Assembly: GCA_016284975.1 (NCBI GenBank)
Contig: JAEEPV010000088.1
Coordinates: 1-8,840, forward strand
From: Solobacterium sp.
GTDB lineage: Bacteria; Bacillota_I; Bacilli_A; Erysipelotrichales; Erysipelotrichaceae
Length of the DNA: 8,840 nt
Direction of reading: 5' to 3'
A model generated the notes under the pieces. It did no database searches and was not told where the DNA came from. It worked only from the letters and a program-made list of their open reading frames with translations. The first letter of the stretch is position 1, and every line of letters begins with the position of its first letter. The position numbers were made by a program, and so were the translations under genes. Shown in pieces: positions 1 to 5,247 of this stretch.

Positions 1-83
1 AGAATGTCATTTCCGACACGCATTGCCGCAATCTGCCAGATACAGAGCAATACAACAACACTGAAAACATGTTCTTTCTTCAT
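1..83 (-). CDS. ABC transporter permease, N-terminal fragment (runs off the left edge)
   Basis: Only the first 27 codons are in the window; the gene continues beyond base 1. The peptide begins MKKEHVFSVVVLLCIWQIAA and goes on with MRVGNDI. That is a short basic start, a first membrane segment, and the W-Q-I-A...G-N pattern that opens permeases of the nitrate/sulfonate/taurine/thiamine-precursor type of ABC importers, normally followed by a proline-rich stretch. It would be the inner-membrane channel partner of the solute-binding lipoprotein encoded just upstream in the same direction. The start at 83 has no clear ribosome-binding site (the bases before it read TTATAGCGGC), and a strong hairpin separates it from the lipoprotein gene, so it is probably made at a lower level. 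The family call rests on this short N-terminus and on context. The transported substrate cannot be told. Confidence 0.75.
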   Translation of the reverse strand, partial: MKKEHVFSVVVLLCIWQIAAMRVGNDI

Positions 84-101
84 GCCGCTATAAATTATAA
101 C

Positions 102-131
102 AAAAATACCGTGTCCGAAGACACGATATTT
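102..131 (-). terminator. Intrinsic terminator or attenuator between lipoprotein and permease genes
   Basis: On the minus strand the RNA can form a 12-bp stem (131-126 plus CGUGUC, against GACACG plus 109-104) closed by a C(UUCG)G tetraloop and running into a U-rich stretch (UAUUUUUG). One pair is a U-G wobble only in the minus-strand RNA and an A-C mismatch in the other, which assigns the strand. It lies 36 bases after the lipoprotein stop and about 20 bases before the permease start. It may therefore act as a partial terminator or 3' stabiliser that makes binding protein in excess over permease. Confidence 0.75.
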
Positions 132-166
132 ACGATCAGATTCAGCAGATTTTTATAAAACAGATA

Positions 167-1204
167 TTACTTCAGAATTGTGCCGGAAACATCCTCGATT
201 CCGAACAGTTTCCCGTAATCCTGCAGACGATCTTCATAATCCGAAGCTCTTACGACGTTGATGTTGAGGCGATCCCATACCTGACCGACAATTTTGGAGT
301 TCGGAACACCGAACTTCTCTGCTCCGCCGGCAAGATCAACCAGCTGCCCGATCTCTTCTGCACTCAGATTATGAATGTCAGTCGAGAACATGGTGAGCAG
401 TTTGAACATTCCGTCAATTTCATCTTTCTTTTCGTTATAGACTTCCTCGTTTACAAACAGCGCTGCCTGCGGGAAGCCAAGTCCTGTCGCACCGGCATAA
501 CGTGCCTGTACATCATCAATGATCTCAAGGTCAATACCGTTTTCCTTCGCCTTGGCAATGGTAGCTGTTGCGTTGGGCTCTGCGAGCATCGCAACCTTGG
601 CATCACCTGCAATCAGAGCAGCTGCTGCTTCGGCTGTGCTGTTGTACCAGGTAACATCATCGAGATTCAGATCTTCTCCATATACCGAAGCAAATACCTT
701 ACCGGTAACGGACTCCTGTCCAAAGGAAGCGACATTCTCCCAAGCAGAGGCGTCGTTTGCAGTTCCCTTTTCTCCGACAATATAGAGGTTGCCCCAGGTC
801 AGTATGCCAAGCATCTTGTACGGTGTCTTACCGGCCGCCGCAAGCTTCATGCCAAGGTTGCTCGGTGCAACGATCATGTCATATTCCGGTGTCGGATTGA
901 CGAGCGCTGCCTGCAGCGGATCGGCTCCGTCAACAACCGTAACGTCTGCCCCCAGCATTGCCGGGATCATGGAAAGCGCAGGTGCACCCGAAGGTGTAAG
1001 AATCTTGAACTGGCTGTTCACACCCGCATTTTTCTGCAGTGTTTCAAAAAACGCATTCAGCCCCTCTTCACTGACACTTTCTTCCACCTGCTCTTTGATT
1101 TCTTCTGCTTCCTTTGCGACTTCCTCAGCGGTGCCTGAGTCCGTAGCCCGTCCGCAGCCTGCCAGCATTAATCCTGCCAGCAGGATACTCAGTAATTTCT
1201 TCAT
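167..1204 (-). CDS. Solute-binding lipoprotein of an ABC importer (345 aa)
   Basis: This is the extracellular substrate-binding component of an ABC importer, anchored to the outer face of the membrane by a lipid. Residues 1-17 are a lipoprotein signal peptide (MKKLLSILLAGLMLAGC) with the lipobox LAGC and lipidated Cys17. Residues about 26-48 form a Glu/Lys-rich tether, and the rest is a two-lobed binding fold. The segments TPSGAPAL (70-77), EYDMIVAPSNLG (107-118) and the later Ala-rich lobe resemble the nitrate/sulfonate/taurine/thiamine-precursor binding proteins (SsuA/TauA/NMT1-like). Length is normal for the class. The start is fixed by AGGAGG 7 bases upstream and by the signal peptide. 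It begins 15 bases after the TM1266-family gene, and that gene's stop lies just before this ribosome site, so the two are one operon. A permease start follows at 83. The ligand is unknown. Confidence 0.85.
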   Translation of the reverse strand: MKKLLSILLAGLMLAGCGRATDSGTAEEVAKEAEEIKEQVEESVSEEGLNAFFETLQKNAGVNSQFKILTPSGAPALSMIPAMLGADVTVVDGADPLQAALVNPTPEYDMIVAPSNLGMKLAAAGKTPYKMLGILTWGNLYIVGEKGTANDASAWENVASFGQESVTGKVFASVYGEDLNLDDVTWYNSTAEAAAALIAGDAKVAMLAEPNATATIAKAKENGIDLEIIDDVQARYAGATGLGFPQAALFVNEEVYNEKKDEIDGMFKLLTMFSTDIHNLSAEEIGQLVDLAGGAEKFGVPNSKIVGQVWDRLNINVVRASDYEDRLQDYGKLFGIEDVSGTILK

Positions 1205-1219
1205 TTCTTTTCCTCCTGT

Positions 1220-1465
1220 TTATGATTTTGAATACGCGGTCTTGACCGATACTCCATTTAAAGCGCCAAGCTTTCCGGTCATCGCGCTGATCACCTCTGT
1301 GGGCGCATCAACTGCGACACTGATCAGGGAAATGCTTTTTTCCCGATACGGAATACCCATCCGGCCGATCACATAAGAACCGTACTCATGAAGAATCCGG
1401 TTCAGTTCATCTGCCGCATCAAGATCTTCTACGATCATGGCAATCACTGCAATTCGGTTGTCCAT
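1220..1465 (-). CDS. TM1266-family small regulator (iron-only hydrogenase system putative regulator), 81 aa
   Basis: The protein starts MDNRIAVIAMIVEDLDAADE and contains LNRILHEYGSYVIGRMGIPY and the end GKLGALNGVSVKTAYSK. This is the pattern of the roughly 80-residue TM1266 family, a stand-alone ACT/NikR-C-like ferredoxin-fold domain. The family is often encoded near the [FeFe]-hydrogenase maturation genes hydE, hydF and hydG and is named a putative regulator of that system. It has no DNA-binding domain of its own, and its biochemical role is unproven. The start at 1465 is chosen because AAGGAGG lies 5 bases upstream and because family members begin at this MxxRIAV word. The frame stays open upstream to 1558, but that part has no family resemblance. 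It is the first gene of an operon with a solute-binding lipoprotein and a permease. A terminator hairpin lies in its leader. No hydrogenase gene is in the window. Confidence 0.85.
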   Translation of the reverse strand: MDNRIAVIAMIVEDLDAADELNRILHEYGSYVIGRMGIPYREKSISLISVAVDAPTEVISAMTGKLGALNGVSVKTAYSKS

Positions 1466-1477
1466 ACCTTCCTCCTT

Positions 1478-1508
1478 AAAAAACAGCCTCGTCACATGAC
1501 TAAGGCTG
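1478..1508 (-). terminator. Leader terminator (candidate attenuator) directly before the TM1266-family gene
   Basis: The minus-strand RNA forms CAGCCUU...GAGGCUG with one bulged A, then GUC/GAC around an AUGU loop. Six U residues (1483-1478) follow, and the ribosome-binding site AAGGAGG (1477-1471) comes next. There is no room for a promoter between this terminator and the start codon at 1465, so any transcript of the operon must read through it. It may also stop read-through from the TetR/CPBP operon, which has no other terminator. Confidence 0.8.
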
Positions 1509-1529
1509 AATGAAATACTGGTATTCATT
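1509..1529 (-). other. Second leader stem-loop abutting the terminator
   Basis: Minus-strand RNA AAUGAAUA, loop CCAG, then UAUUUCAUU pairs over about 8 bp with one bulged U. Its last base touches the base of the terminator stem at 1508, so the two helices could stack. It may be part of a structured leader. I recognise no known riboswitch consensus in it. Confidence 0.5.
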
Positions 1530-1562
1530 TCCGCCTCTTTTCGCTCCGAACTTCTCATTGCG

Positions 1563-1572
1563 GTCAGATGAC
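1563..1572. promoter_or_regulatory. Palindrome GTCA-N2-TGAC at the predicted transcription start of the TM1266 operon
   Basis: On the minus strand the bases read GTCATCTGAC, beginning at about +1 of the predicted transcript. A near copy, GTCATGTGAC, lies at 1500-1491 inside the leader terminator. It could be an operator. As RNA the two copies could also pair with each other at 9 of 10 positions, which would disturb the top of the terminator hairpin. Confidence 0.4.
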
Positions 1573-1578
1573 AGAATC

Positions 1579-1606
1579 AATATAGCACGAACCGTTGAAT
1601 ATGCAA
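1579..1606 (-). promoter_or_regulatory. Candidate promoter of the TM1266/lipoprotein/permease operon
   Basis: Minus strand: TTGCAT (-35, 1606-1601), 16-bp spacer, TATATT (-10, 1584-1579). The start of transcription would be near 1572, giving a leader of about 107 bases. The -35 box lies two bases after the stop codon of the upstream CPBP gene, so the operons are packed tightly with no terminator between that stop and this promoter. Confidence 0.5.
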
Positions 1607-1608
1607 TC

Positions 1609-2325
1609 TTAACGCCCGATTATTTCACTGTTGGGAAGACGCTTCAGATACAGGCAGTAGGCAATTCCGATGAGGATCGCAGCAGCGATATACACATAAC
1701 CCATGATTGGATTATCGGTACTGAACTCTGCAAATACATCGATCAGGGCATGGGCAAGGATACCGGGCAGAAGACTCCCGCTTTTAAGAAATACCATTGT
1801 AAAGATAAACCCCCAGACGATCGCAAACGGAACCTGAAACGCTGTTTCCAGTGTTGACTGACCGCTGAAAAGATTGACAATATGTCCGATTCCAAAGGTT
1901 GCGGAAGCGACGATCACTGCCGTCGTGAGGCTTCCATCCCCTGCCATAGCCTGAAACAGAAAACCGCGGAAGATCAGTTCTTCAATATATCCGATCAGAC
2001 ACATGGAAAGCGCAGCAGTCAGCTGAGCAGAAAACGGGTCCTTTATATGGATTCCACCCCAGAGATTTCCCGTTGTCAGGATCCACATGGGTATGAAATA
2101 CAGAAAGCGTTTCGTATCTTCAGGCCAGCGGTTAAGACCATACTTTTCTTCCAGATGATACCGCTTTACAAAACAGGTCAGACACGCAGCGACTGCAGCC
2201 AGCCCCGCCAGCATGACAATACTTTCATTCCCGTATACGCCTTTGAGCGGTGTTATCAATACGCAGTAGATTACGATCCACAGAATCGCAAACAGGATTT
2301 CTTTTTTCTGATACAGCCGATACAT
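1609..2325 (-). CDS. CPBP-family intramembrane metalloprotease homologue (238 aa)
   Basis: This is a multi-pass membrane protein of the CAAX protease/bacteriocin-processing (Abi/CPBP) family. Bacterial members are zinc-type intramembrane proteases implicated in bacteriocin maturation or self-immunity and other membrane protein processing. Its hydrophobic segments lie at about 9-25, 36-53, 75-90, 100-114, 134-152, 165-180 and 208-227. The family's active-site motifs are all present: EELIFR at 115-120 (Glu115, Glu116, Arg120), FGIGH at 144-148 (His148) and AHALID at 191-196 (His192, Asp196). The protein is therefore probably catalytically intact. The start at 2325 lies one base after the TGA of the TetR gene, with the GGGGTG at the end of that gene serving as ribosome site. 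Translation is thus likely coupled, and both genes share the TetR promoter. No bacteriocin peptide gene is visible nearby, so the substrate is unknown. Confidence 0.9.
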   Translation of the reverse strand: MYRLYQKKEILFAILWIVIYCVLITPLKGVYGNESIVMLAGLAAVAACLTCFVKRYHLEEKYGLNRWPEDTKRFLYFIPMWILTTGNLWGGIHIKDPFSAQLTAALSMCLIGYIEELIFRGFLFQAMAGDGSLTTAVIVASATFGIGHIVNLFSGQSTLETAFQVPFAIVWGFIFTMVFLKSGSLLPGILAHALIDVFAEFSTDNPIMGYVYIAAAILIGIAYCLYLKRLPNSEIIGR

Positions 2326-2326
2326 T

Positions 2327-2872
2327 TCATTTCACCCCTTCATATAGTTTTTCCAACATGGAAGCACACTGTGCTTCATCATAGGACATCGCATTATTGG
2401 CAAGCAGACTGGCATACCCGTGCACTGCTATAAACAGGATCTGAAACGTTCTCTTAGCCTGCTCGGGCGAACACCCGAATTCCCGAGAAACAATCTTAAG
2501 GAGTTCATCGGATTCAGGATCCGCCGTAAGCCCCGGCAGATCTTTACCAGCAAAGTGATTGCACTGAAACAGGAAGCGGAACAGATTCTTTTCATCGCAG
2601 GCAAATCGGATATAGTTCATGCCAAGTTCCAGAAGCGGATTTTCACGTTTTCCTTTCGGCAGGATCATCTGTGTATGGATCTGATCTGCCCTTGCGTATG
2701 CCGCAAGAATCAGATCATCCATTGTCTGAAACTGATAAAGAACCGGCTGTGTTGAACAGCCCAGAACTCTGGCAACGGAACGCGCATTCAGCTTTTCTGA
2801 TCCGTCTGTTCGGATCACTTCCACTACCGCATCCGTAATCATTTCTTTTGTGATCTTCAGTGTACGTGCCAT
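2327..2872 (-). CDS. TetR/AcrR-family transcriptional regulator (181 aa)
   Basis: This is a one-domain-plus-sensor repressor of the TetR fold. The N-terminal part (residues about 6-55) is a three-helix DNA-binding domain with the helix-turn-helix ARSVARVLGCSTQPVLYQF (30-48) and the usual follow-on YxxF...DDLILAAY (46-59). Residues about 75-181 form the helical ligand/dimer domain, with several Cys and Phe residues (NLFRFLFQCNHF, 96-107) that could line a pocket. The length is slightly short but normal. It overlaps nothing, ends one base before the CPBP gene and should be co-transcribed with it. A 16-bp palindrome covers its -10 box and start of transcription, which suggests autorepression. 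The start at 2872 has no ribosome-binding site, and the predicted mRNA start is only about 8 bases upstream, so the message is near-leaderless. The ligand is unknown. Confidence 0.9.
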   Translation of the reverse strand: MARTLKITKEMITDAVVEVIRTDGSEKLNARSVARVLGCSTQPVLYQFQTMDDLILAAYARADQIHTQMILPKGKRENPLLELGMNYIRFACDEKNLFRFLFQCNHFAGKDLPGLTADPESDELLKIVSREFGCSPEQAKRTFQILFIAVHGYASLLANNAMSYDEAQCASMLEKLYEGVK

Positions 2873-2876
2873 ATTT

Positions 2877-2892
2877 TATAACACTTGTTATA
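2877..2892. promoter_or_regulatory. Operator palindrome of the TetR regulator
   Basis: TATAACACTTGTTATA is a perfect inverted repeat with 7-bp arms and a 2-bp centre. It covers the -10 box and the expected transcription start of the tetR gene. This is the classic position for autorepression by a TetR dimer. That the adjacent regulator binds it is inferred from position. Confidence 0.7.
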
Positions 2893-2915
2893 TTATCCTT
2901 CGTTTTATCTGTCAA
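2887..2915 (-). promoter_or_regulatory. Promoter of the TetR/CPBP operon
   Basis: Minus strand: TTGACA (2915-2910), 17-bp spacer, TATAAC (2892-2887). This is a near-consensus housekeeping promoter. Transcription would begin around 2880, only about 8 bases before the start codon at 2872. Confidence 0.8.
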
Positions 2916-2916
2916 G

Positions 2917-2946
2917 AAAAAAGACCGAGGCATTTCTGCTTCGATC
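2917..2946 (-). terminator. Intrinsic terminator of thrS
   Basis: Minus-strand RNA GAUCGAAGCA, GAAA loop, UGCCUCGGUC (one A-C mismatch, one U-G wobble), then six U residues (2922-2917). It begins 12 bases after the thrS stop. The U run ends one base before the -35 box of the next gene. Confidence 0.85.
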
Positions 2947-2958
2947 TCAATCGTTTCA

Positions 2959-4710
2959 TTATTTACGGCTTTCGATTTCTGTTACCATCGCATCCAGGAA
3001 ATCATCCAGGCTCATCTTTGTTTCCTCACGGGAGCCATAACGACGTACGGTTACGCTGCGCTCGTTCATTTCCCCTTCTCCTACGACAACTTCAACCGGT
3101 ATCTTGGAGGTCTGTGCTTCCCGGACACGGTAGCCGAGCTTCTCGTTACGGTCATCCACGGATACCCGCATGCCGATACGCTTCATCGCGTGCAGCACCT
3201 CTTCCGCATATTCCTTATGTGCTTCCGGAGATACCGGAATGATGACTGCCTGTTTCGCAGCCAGCCAGAGCGGCAGGTTGCCCTTGGTCTCTTCCAGCAG
3301 GAATGCGACGAACCGGTCAAGGCTGCCGAGGATCGCACGATGGATCACGACCGGTCTGACCTTGGATCCGGTGGAATCGACATATTCCAGTTCAAAGCGT
3401 TCCGGCAGCTGATAATCCAGCTGGATGGTAGACAGTGTGACATCATGTCCAAGTGCGGAACGCACCTGAACGTCGATCTTGGGACCATAGAACGCTGCTT
3501 CCCCGATTGCCTCGTAGAACGGAACCTTCATCTCGGTCAGGATCTCACGAAGCTGTGCTTCACTGGTCTTCCAGAGATCATCGTTGCCAAAATACTTCTC
3601 GGCATTTTCCGGATCGCGCAGAGACAGACGGAAACTGTAGTTCTCAAATCCAAAGTCGTTATAAACATCCAGGATCAGTTTCGTGACATTTTTGATTTCA
3701 TCTGCGATCTGATCAGGACGGCAGAAGATATGCGAGTCATTCTGTACGAATGCACGGCTGCGCTCAATACCGGTTAATGCGCCGCTGGCTTCAAACCGGA
3801 AGTCATCAGCGATCTCGGCAATCCGCACCGGAAGATCACGGTAGCTGTGCAGTTTGCTCTTGTACATGACCATGTGTTCCGGACAGTTCATGGGACGCAG
3901 GCAGAACTCTTCTTCATCCCTTACCATGATCGGAAACATGTCATCTTTATAATGCGCAAGATGACCGGAAATCTTGTACAGCTTGGTGTTGACGACGACC
4001 GGTGTTTTGACATGAACATAGCCCTGAGCAAGTTCCTTGTCCATGATGTAATCCGAAAGAATGCGACGGATGGTAAATCCGTTCGGCAGCCACATCGGCA
4101 GACCGGCACCAATTGTCTCGGAGAACATGAACACGCCAAGATCTTTTCCAAGCTTCCGGTGATCTCTCATCTTGGCATCCTCAAGGTCTTTGAGATGTGC
4201 TTCGAGTTCTTCCGGTGTCGGCAGACAGACGCCATAGATACGCTGCAGTACTTTGTTGTGCTCATCACCTTTCCAGTACGCACCGCTGTGTTTGAGCAGC
4301 TTGAAGTTCTTCAGCAGTTTGGTGCTCTCCACATGCGGACCACGGCAGAGATCGGTAAAGTCTCCCTGTGTATACATGGAAATATTGGTGCCTTCCTCCA
4401 TGCGCTCAATCAGATCGATCTTGTACAGGTCATCCTTGAACTGTTCCAGTGCCTCTTCCTTTGTGATCTCCTGACGGACAATACGCTTATTATCCTTGGC
4501 ACACTTCTTCATTTCCTTTTCGATCTTCGGCAGATCTTCATCGCGAATGACATCATCTCCAAGATCGATATCGTAATAGAAACCTTCTTCCACGACCGGT
4601 CCTACCCAGAACTTTGCCTGCGGATAGAGATGCTTGACAGCCTGTGCCATCAGGTGTGCACAGCTGTGATTCAGAACGTTCAGCTCTTCATTTTCCTTGA
4701 AATTGATCAT
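2959..4710 (-). CDS. thrS: Threonyl-tRNA synthetase lacking the TGS domain (583 aa)
   Basis: This enzyme charges tRNA-Thr with threonine using ATP and hydrolyses mischarged Ser-tRNA-Thr. Domains in order are editing (about 10-185), class II catalytic core (about 190-480) and anticodon-binding (about 485-583). Visible editing-site residues are His15 and His19 (HSCAH) with Cys122 and His126 (CRGPH). The catalytic zinc ligands are Cys276 (RPMNCPEH), His327 (QNDSHIFC) and His457 (VIHRAILGS). Motif 2 reads FRFEASGALTGIERSRAF and motif 3 is ILGSLDRF. Most bacterial ThrRS have an additional N-terminal TGS (N1) domain of about 60 residues; here the protein starts directly at the editing domain. The start at 4710 is firm: GGGGAGG lies 5 bases upstream and the T-box terminator stands just before it. 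Expression is governed by the threonine T-box leader. Confidence 0.97.
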   Translation of the reverse strand: MINFKENEELNVLNHSCAHLMAQAVKHLYPQAKFWVGPVVEEGFYYDIDLGDDVIRDEDLPKIEKEMKKCAKDNKRIVRQEITKEEALEQFKDDLYKIDLIERMEEGTNISMYTQGDFTDLCRGPHVESTKLLKNFKLLKHSGAYWKGDEHNKVLQRIYGVCLPTPEELEAHLKDLEDAKMRDHRKLGKDLGVFMFSETIGAGLPMWLPNGFTIRRILSDYIMDKELAQGYVHVKTPVVVNTKLYKISGHLAHYKDDMFPIMVRDEEEFCLRPMNCPEHMVMYKSKLHSYRDLPVRIAEIADDFRFEASGALTGIERSRAFVQNDSHIFCRPDQIADEIKNVTKLILDVYNDFGFENYSFRLSLRDPENAEKYFGNDDLWKTSEAQLREILTEMKVPFYEAIGEAAFYGPKIDVQVRSALGHDVTLSTIQLDYQLPERFELEYVDSTGSKVRPVVIHRAILGSLDRFVAFLLEETKGNLPLWLAAKQAVIIPVSPEAHKEYAEEVLHAMKRIGMRVSVDDRNEKLGYRVREAQTSKIPVEVVVGEGEMNERSVTVRRYGSREETKMSLDDFLDAMVTEIESRK

Positions 4711-4730
4711 GTTGTCCTCCCCGTAAAATA

Positions 4731-4754
4731 TAAAAACGTCCTTTACGAAGGACG
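4731..4754 (-). terminator. T-box leader terminator of thrS
   Basis: Minus-strand RNA CGUCCUU, loop CGUA, AAGGACG, followed by UUUUUAUAUUUU. It competes with the antiterminator formed by the T-box sequence at 4775-4762. Uncharged tRNA-Thr would favour read-through into thrS. Confidence 0.9.
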
Positions 4755-4942
4755 CTGGATGCGCGGTACCACCTTGTTTCCCATAATTCCTTATGAGCGC
4801 TTATCTTTCCTTTAACGCAGGAGTTACGGCAGCCCATTACGGCGCAGCTCCCAGGGGGTAATTTCCGGGTTGTTCAGCAGTCTTTCACCAGCCGGCTGCC
4901 TCTCTGATCCCGAACCGGAAACCATGTCCTGTTCATCACATT
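4731..4942 (-). ncRNA. T-box riboswitch leader, threonine-specific
   Basis: The minus strand carries the conserved T-box AAGGUGGUACCGCG (4775-4762). This pairs with the acceptor end of uncharged tRNA and forms the antiterminator. Stem I features are also visible: the AGAGA bulge sequence (4905-4901), the distal-loop word GGUGAAAG (4889-4882), and paired arms CCGGAAA/UUUCCGG (4915-4921 with 4862-4868). The specifier loop GGAAAUUACCCCCUGGGAG places the codon ACC (Thr) at 4859-4857, agreeing with the downstream gene. The leader terminator follows. The 5' end at about 4942 is estimated from the promoter. Confidence 0.93.
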
Positions 4943-4948
4943 GCTTTA

Positions 4949-4977
4949 TTTATAACGCACCTGATATACACTGTCAA
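4949..4977 (-). promoter_or_regulatory. Promoter of thrS
   Basis: Minus strand: consensus TTGACA (4977-4972), 17-bp spacer, TATAAA (4954-4949), just upstream of the T-box leader. An inverted repeat CAACGG/CCGTTG (4975-4980 with 4988-4993) overlaps the -35 box; its meaning is unclear. Confidence 0.85.
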
Positions 4978-5168
4978 CGGCAACTTCCCGTTGTGCATAT
5001 ATTCCTTCGAATCTGCAGTCACGTTATTCCTATAACAGCGTTCTTCCCGCAAACGGAAACCGACAGAGAATAAGTTTATCCTTTTTCCAATGCGTCTCTT
5101 TCCTGCCGGAATTTATGAAACTAATATGTAAAAAATTTGAAAAGACGATGAGAATGTTACATTTTTCC
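4978..5168. other. Intergenic region between divergent thrS and citrate synthase genes
   Basis: No gene is supported here. The stretch holds a 6-bp inverted repeat CAACGG/CCGTTG at 4975-4993 on the thrS promoter side, a GTTAT-TCCT-ATAAC repeat at 5023-5036, and an A/T-rich part (about 5114-5170) in front of the citrate synthase promoter. That part could act as an upstream promoter element. The short open frames have no ribosome site and no family resemblance. Confidence 0.6.
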
Positions 5169-5197
5169 TTGTCATTCCCATTTGAAATCCGTACAAT
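5169..5197 (+). promoter_or_regulatory. Promoter of the citrate synthase gene
   Basis: TTGTCA (5169-5174), 17-bp spacer, TACAAT (5192-5197); each box differs from consensus at one position. Transcription would begin near 5204. Bases 5192-5205 (TACAATCGGTAACA) match 9 of 11 fixed positions of the CcpA cre consensus TGWAANCGNTNWCA, so glucose repression is possible but unproven. Confidence 0.65.
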
Positions 5198-5212
5198 CGG
5201 TAACATATAAGT

Positions 5213-5232
5213 GCCTGCTTCATCCCGCAGGC
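5213..5232 (+). other. Hairpin in the citrate synthase 5' leader
   Basis: GCCTGC and GCAGGC form a 6-bp GC-rich stem around an 8-base loop. It ends five bases before the ribosome site AGGAGG (5238-5243). It could stabilise the mRNA 5' end or modulate translation. No U run follows, so it is not a terminator. Confidence 0.5.
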
Positions 5233-5247
5233 CCAACAGGAGGTATG

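Noticed and set aside
94..99. TATAAT before the permease start as a -10 box
   Set aside because: The bases 17 upstream do not resemble a -35 box, and the start codon would be almost at the RNA start; probably chance in AT-rich DNA.
1466..1558. N-terminal extension of the TM1266-family protein to 1558 or 1528
   Set aside because: The frame is open, and a weak GAGGCGG precedes 1528, but the stretch passes through the terminator hairpin and lacks family resemblance; AAGGAGG 5 bases before 1465 decides the start.
1466..1575. TPP, preQ1, THF or SAM riboswitch before the TM1266 operon
   Set aside because: I looked for their conserved words and found none; the leader is structured but matches no class I know.
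2860..4815. Long plus-strand open frames opposite thrS
   Set aside because: They are antisense to a clearly coding gene, have no ribosome sites and show no recognisable motifs.
4870..5073. Small plus-strand open frame in the thrS leader region
   Set aside because: It lies across the T-box and its promoter, without a ribosome site or protein resemblance.
5182..5247. N-terminal extension of citrate synthase to an ATG at 5182
   Set aside because: That ATG lies upstream of the -10 box (5192-5197), has no ribosome site, and the added residues do not resemble citrate synthases; AGGAGG at 5238-5243 serves the start at 5248.
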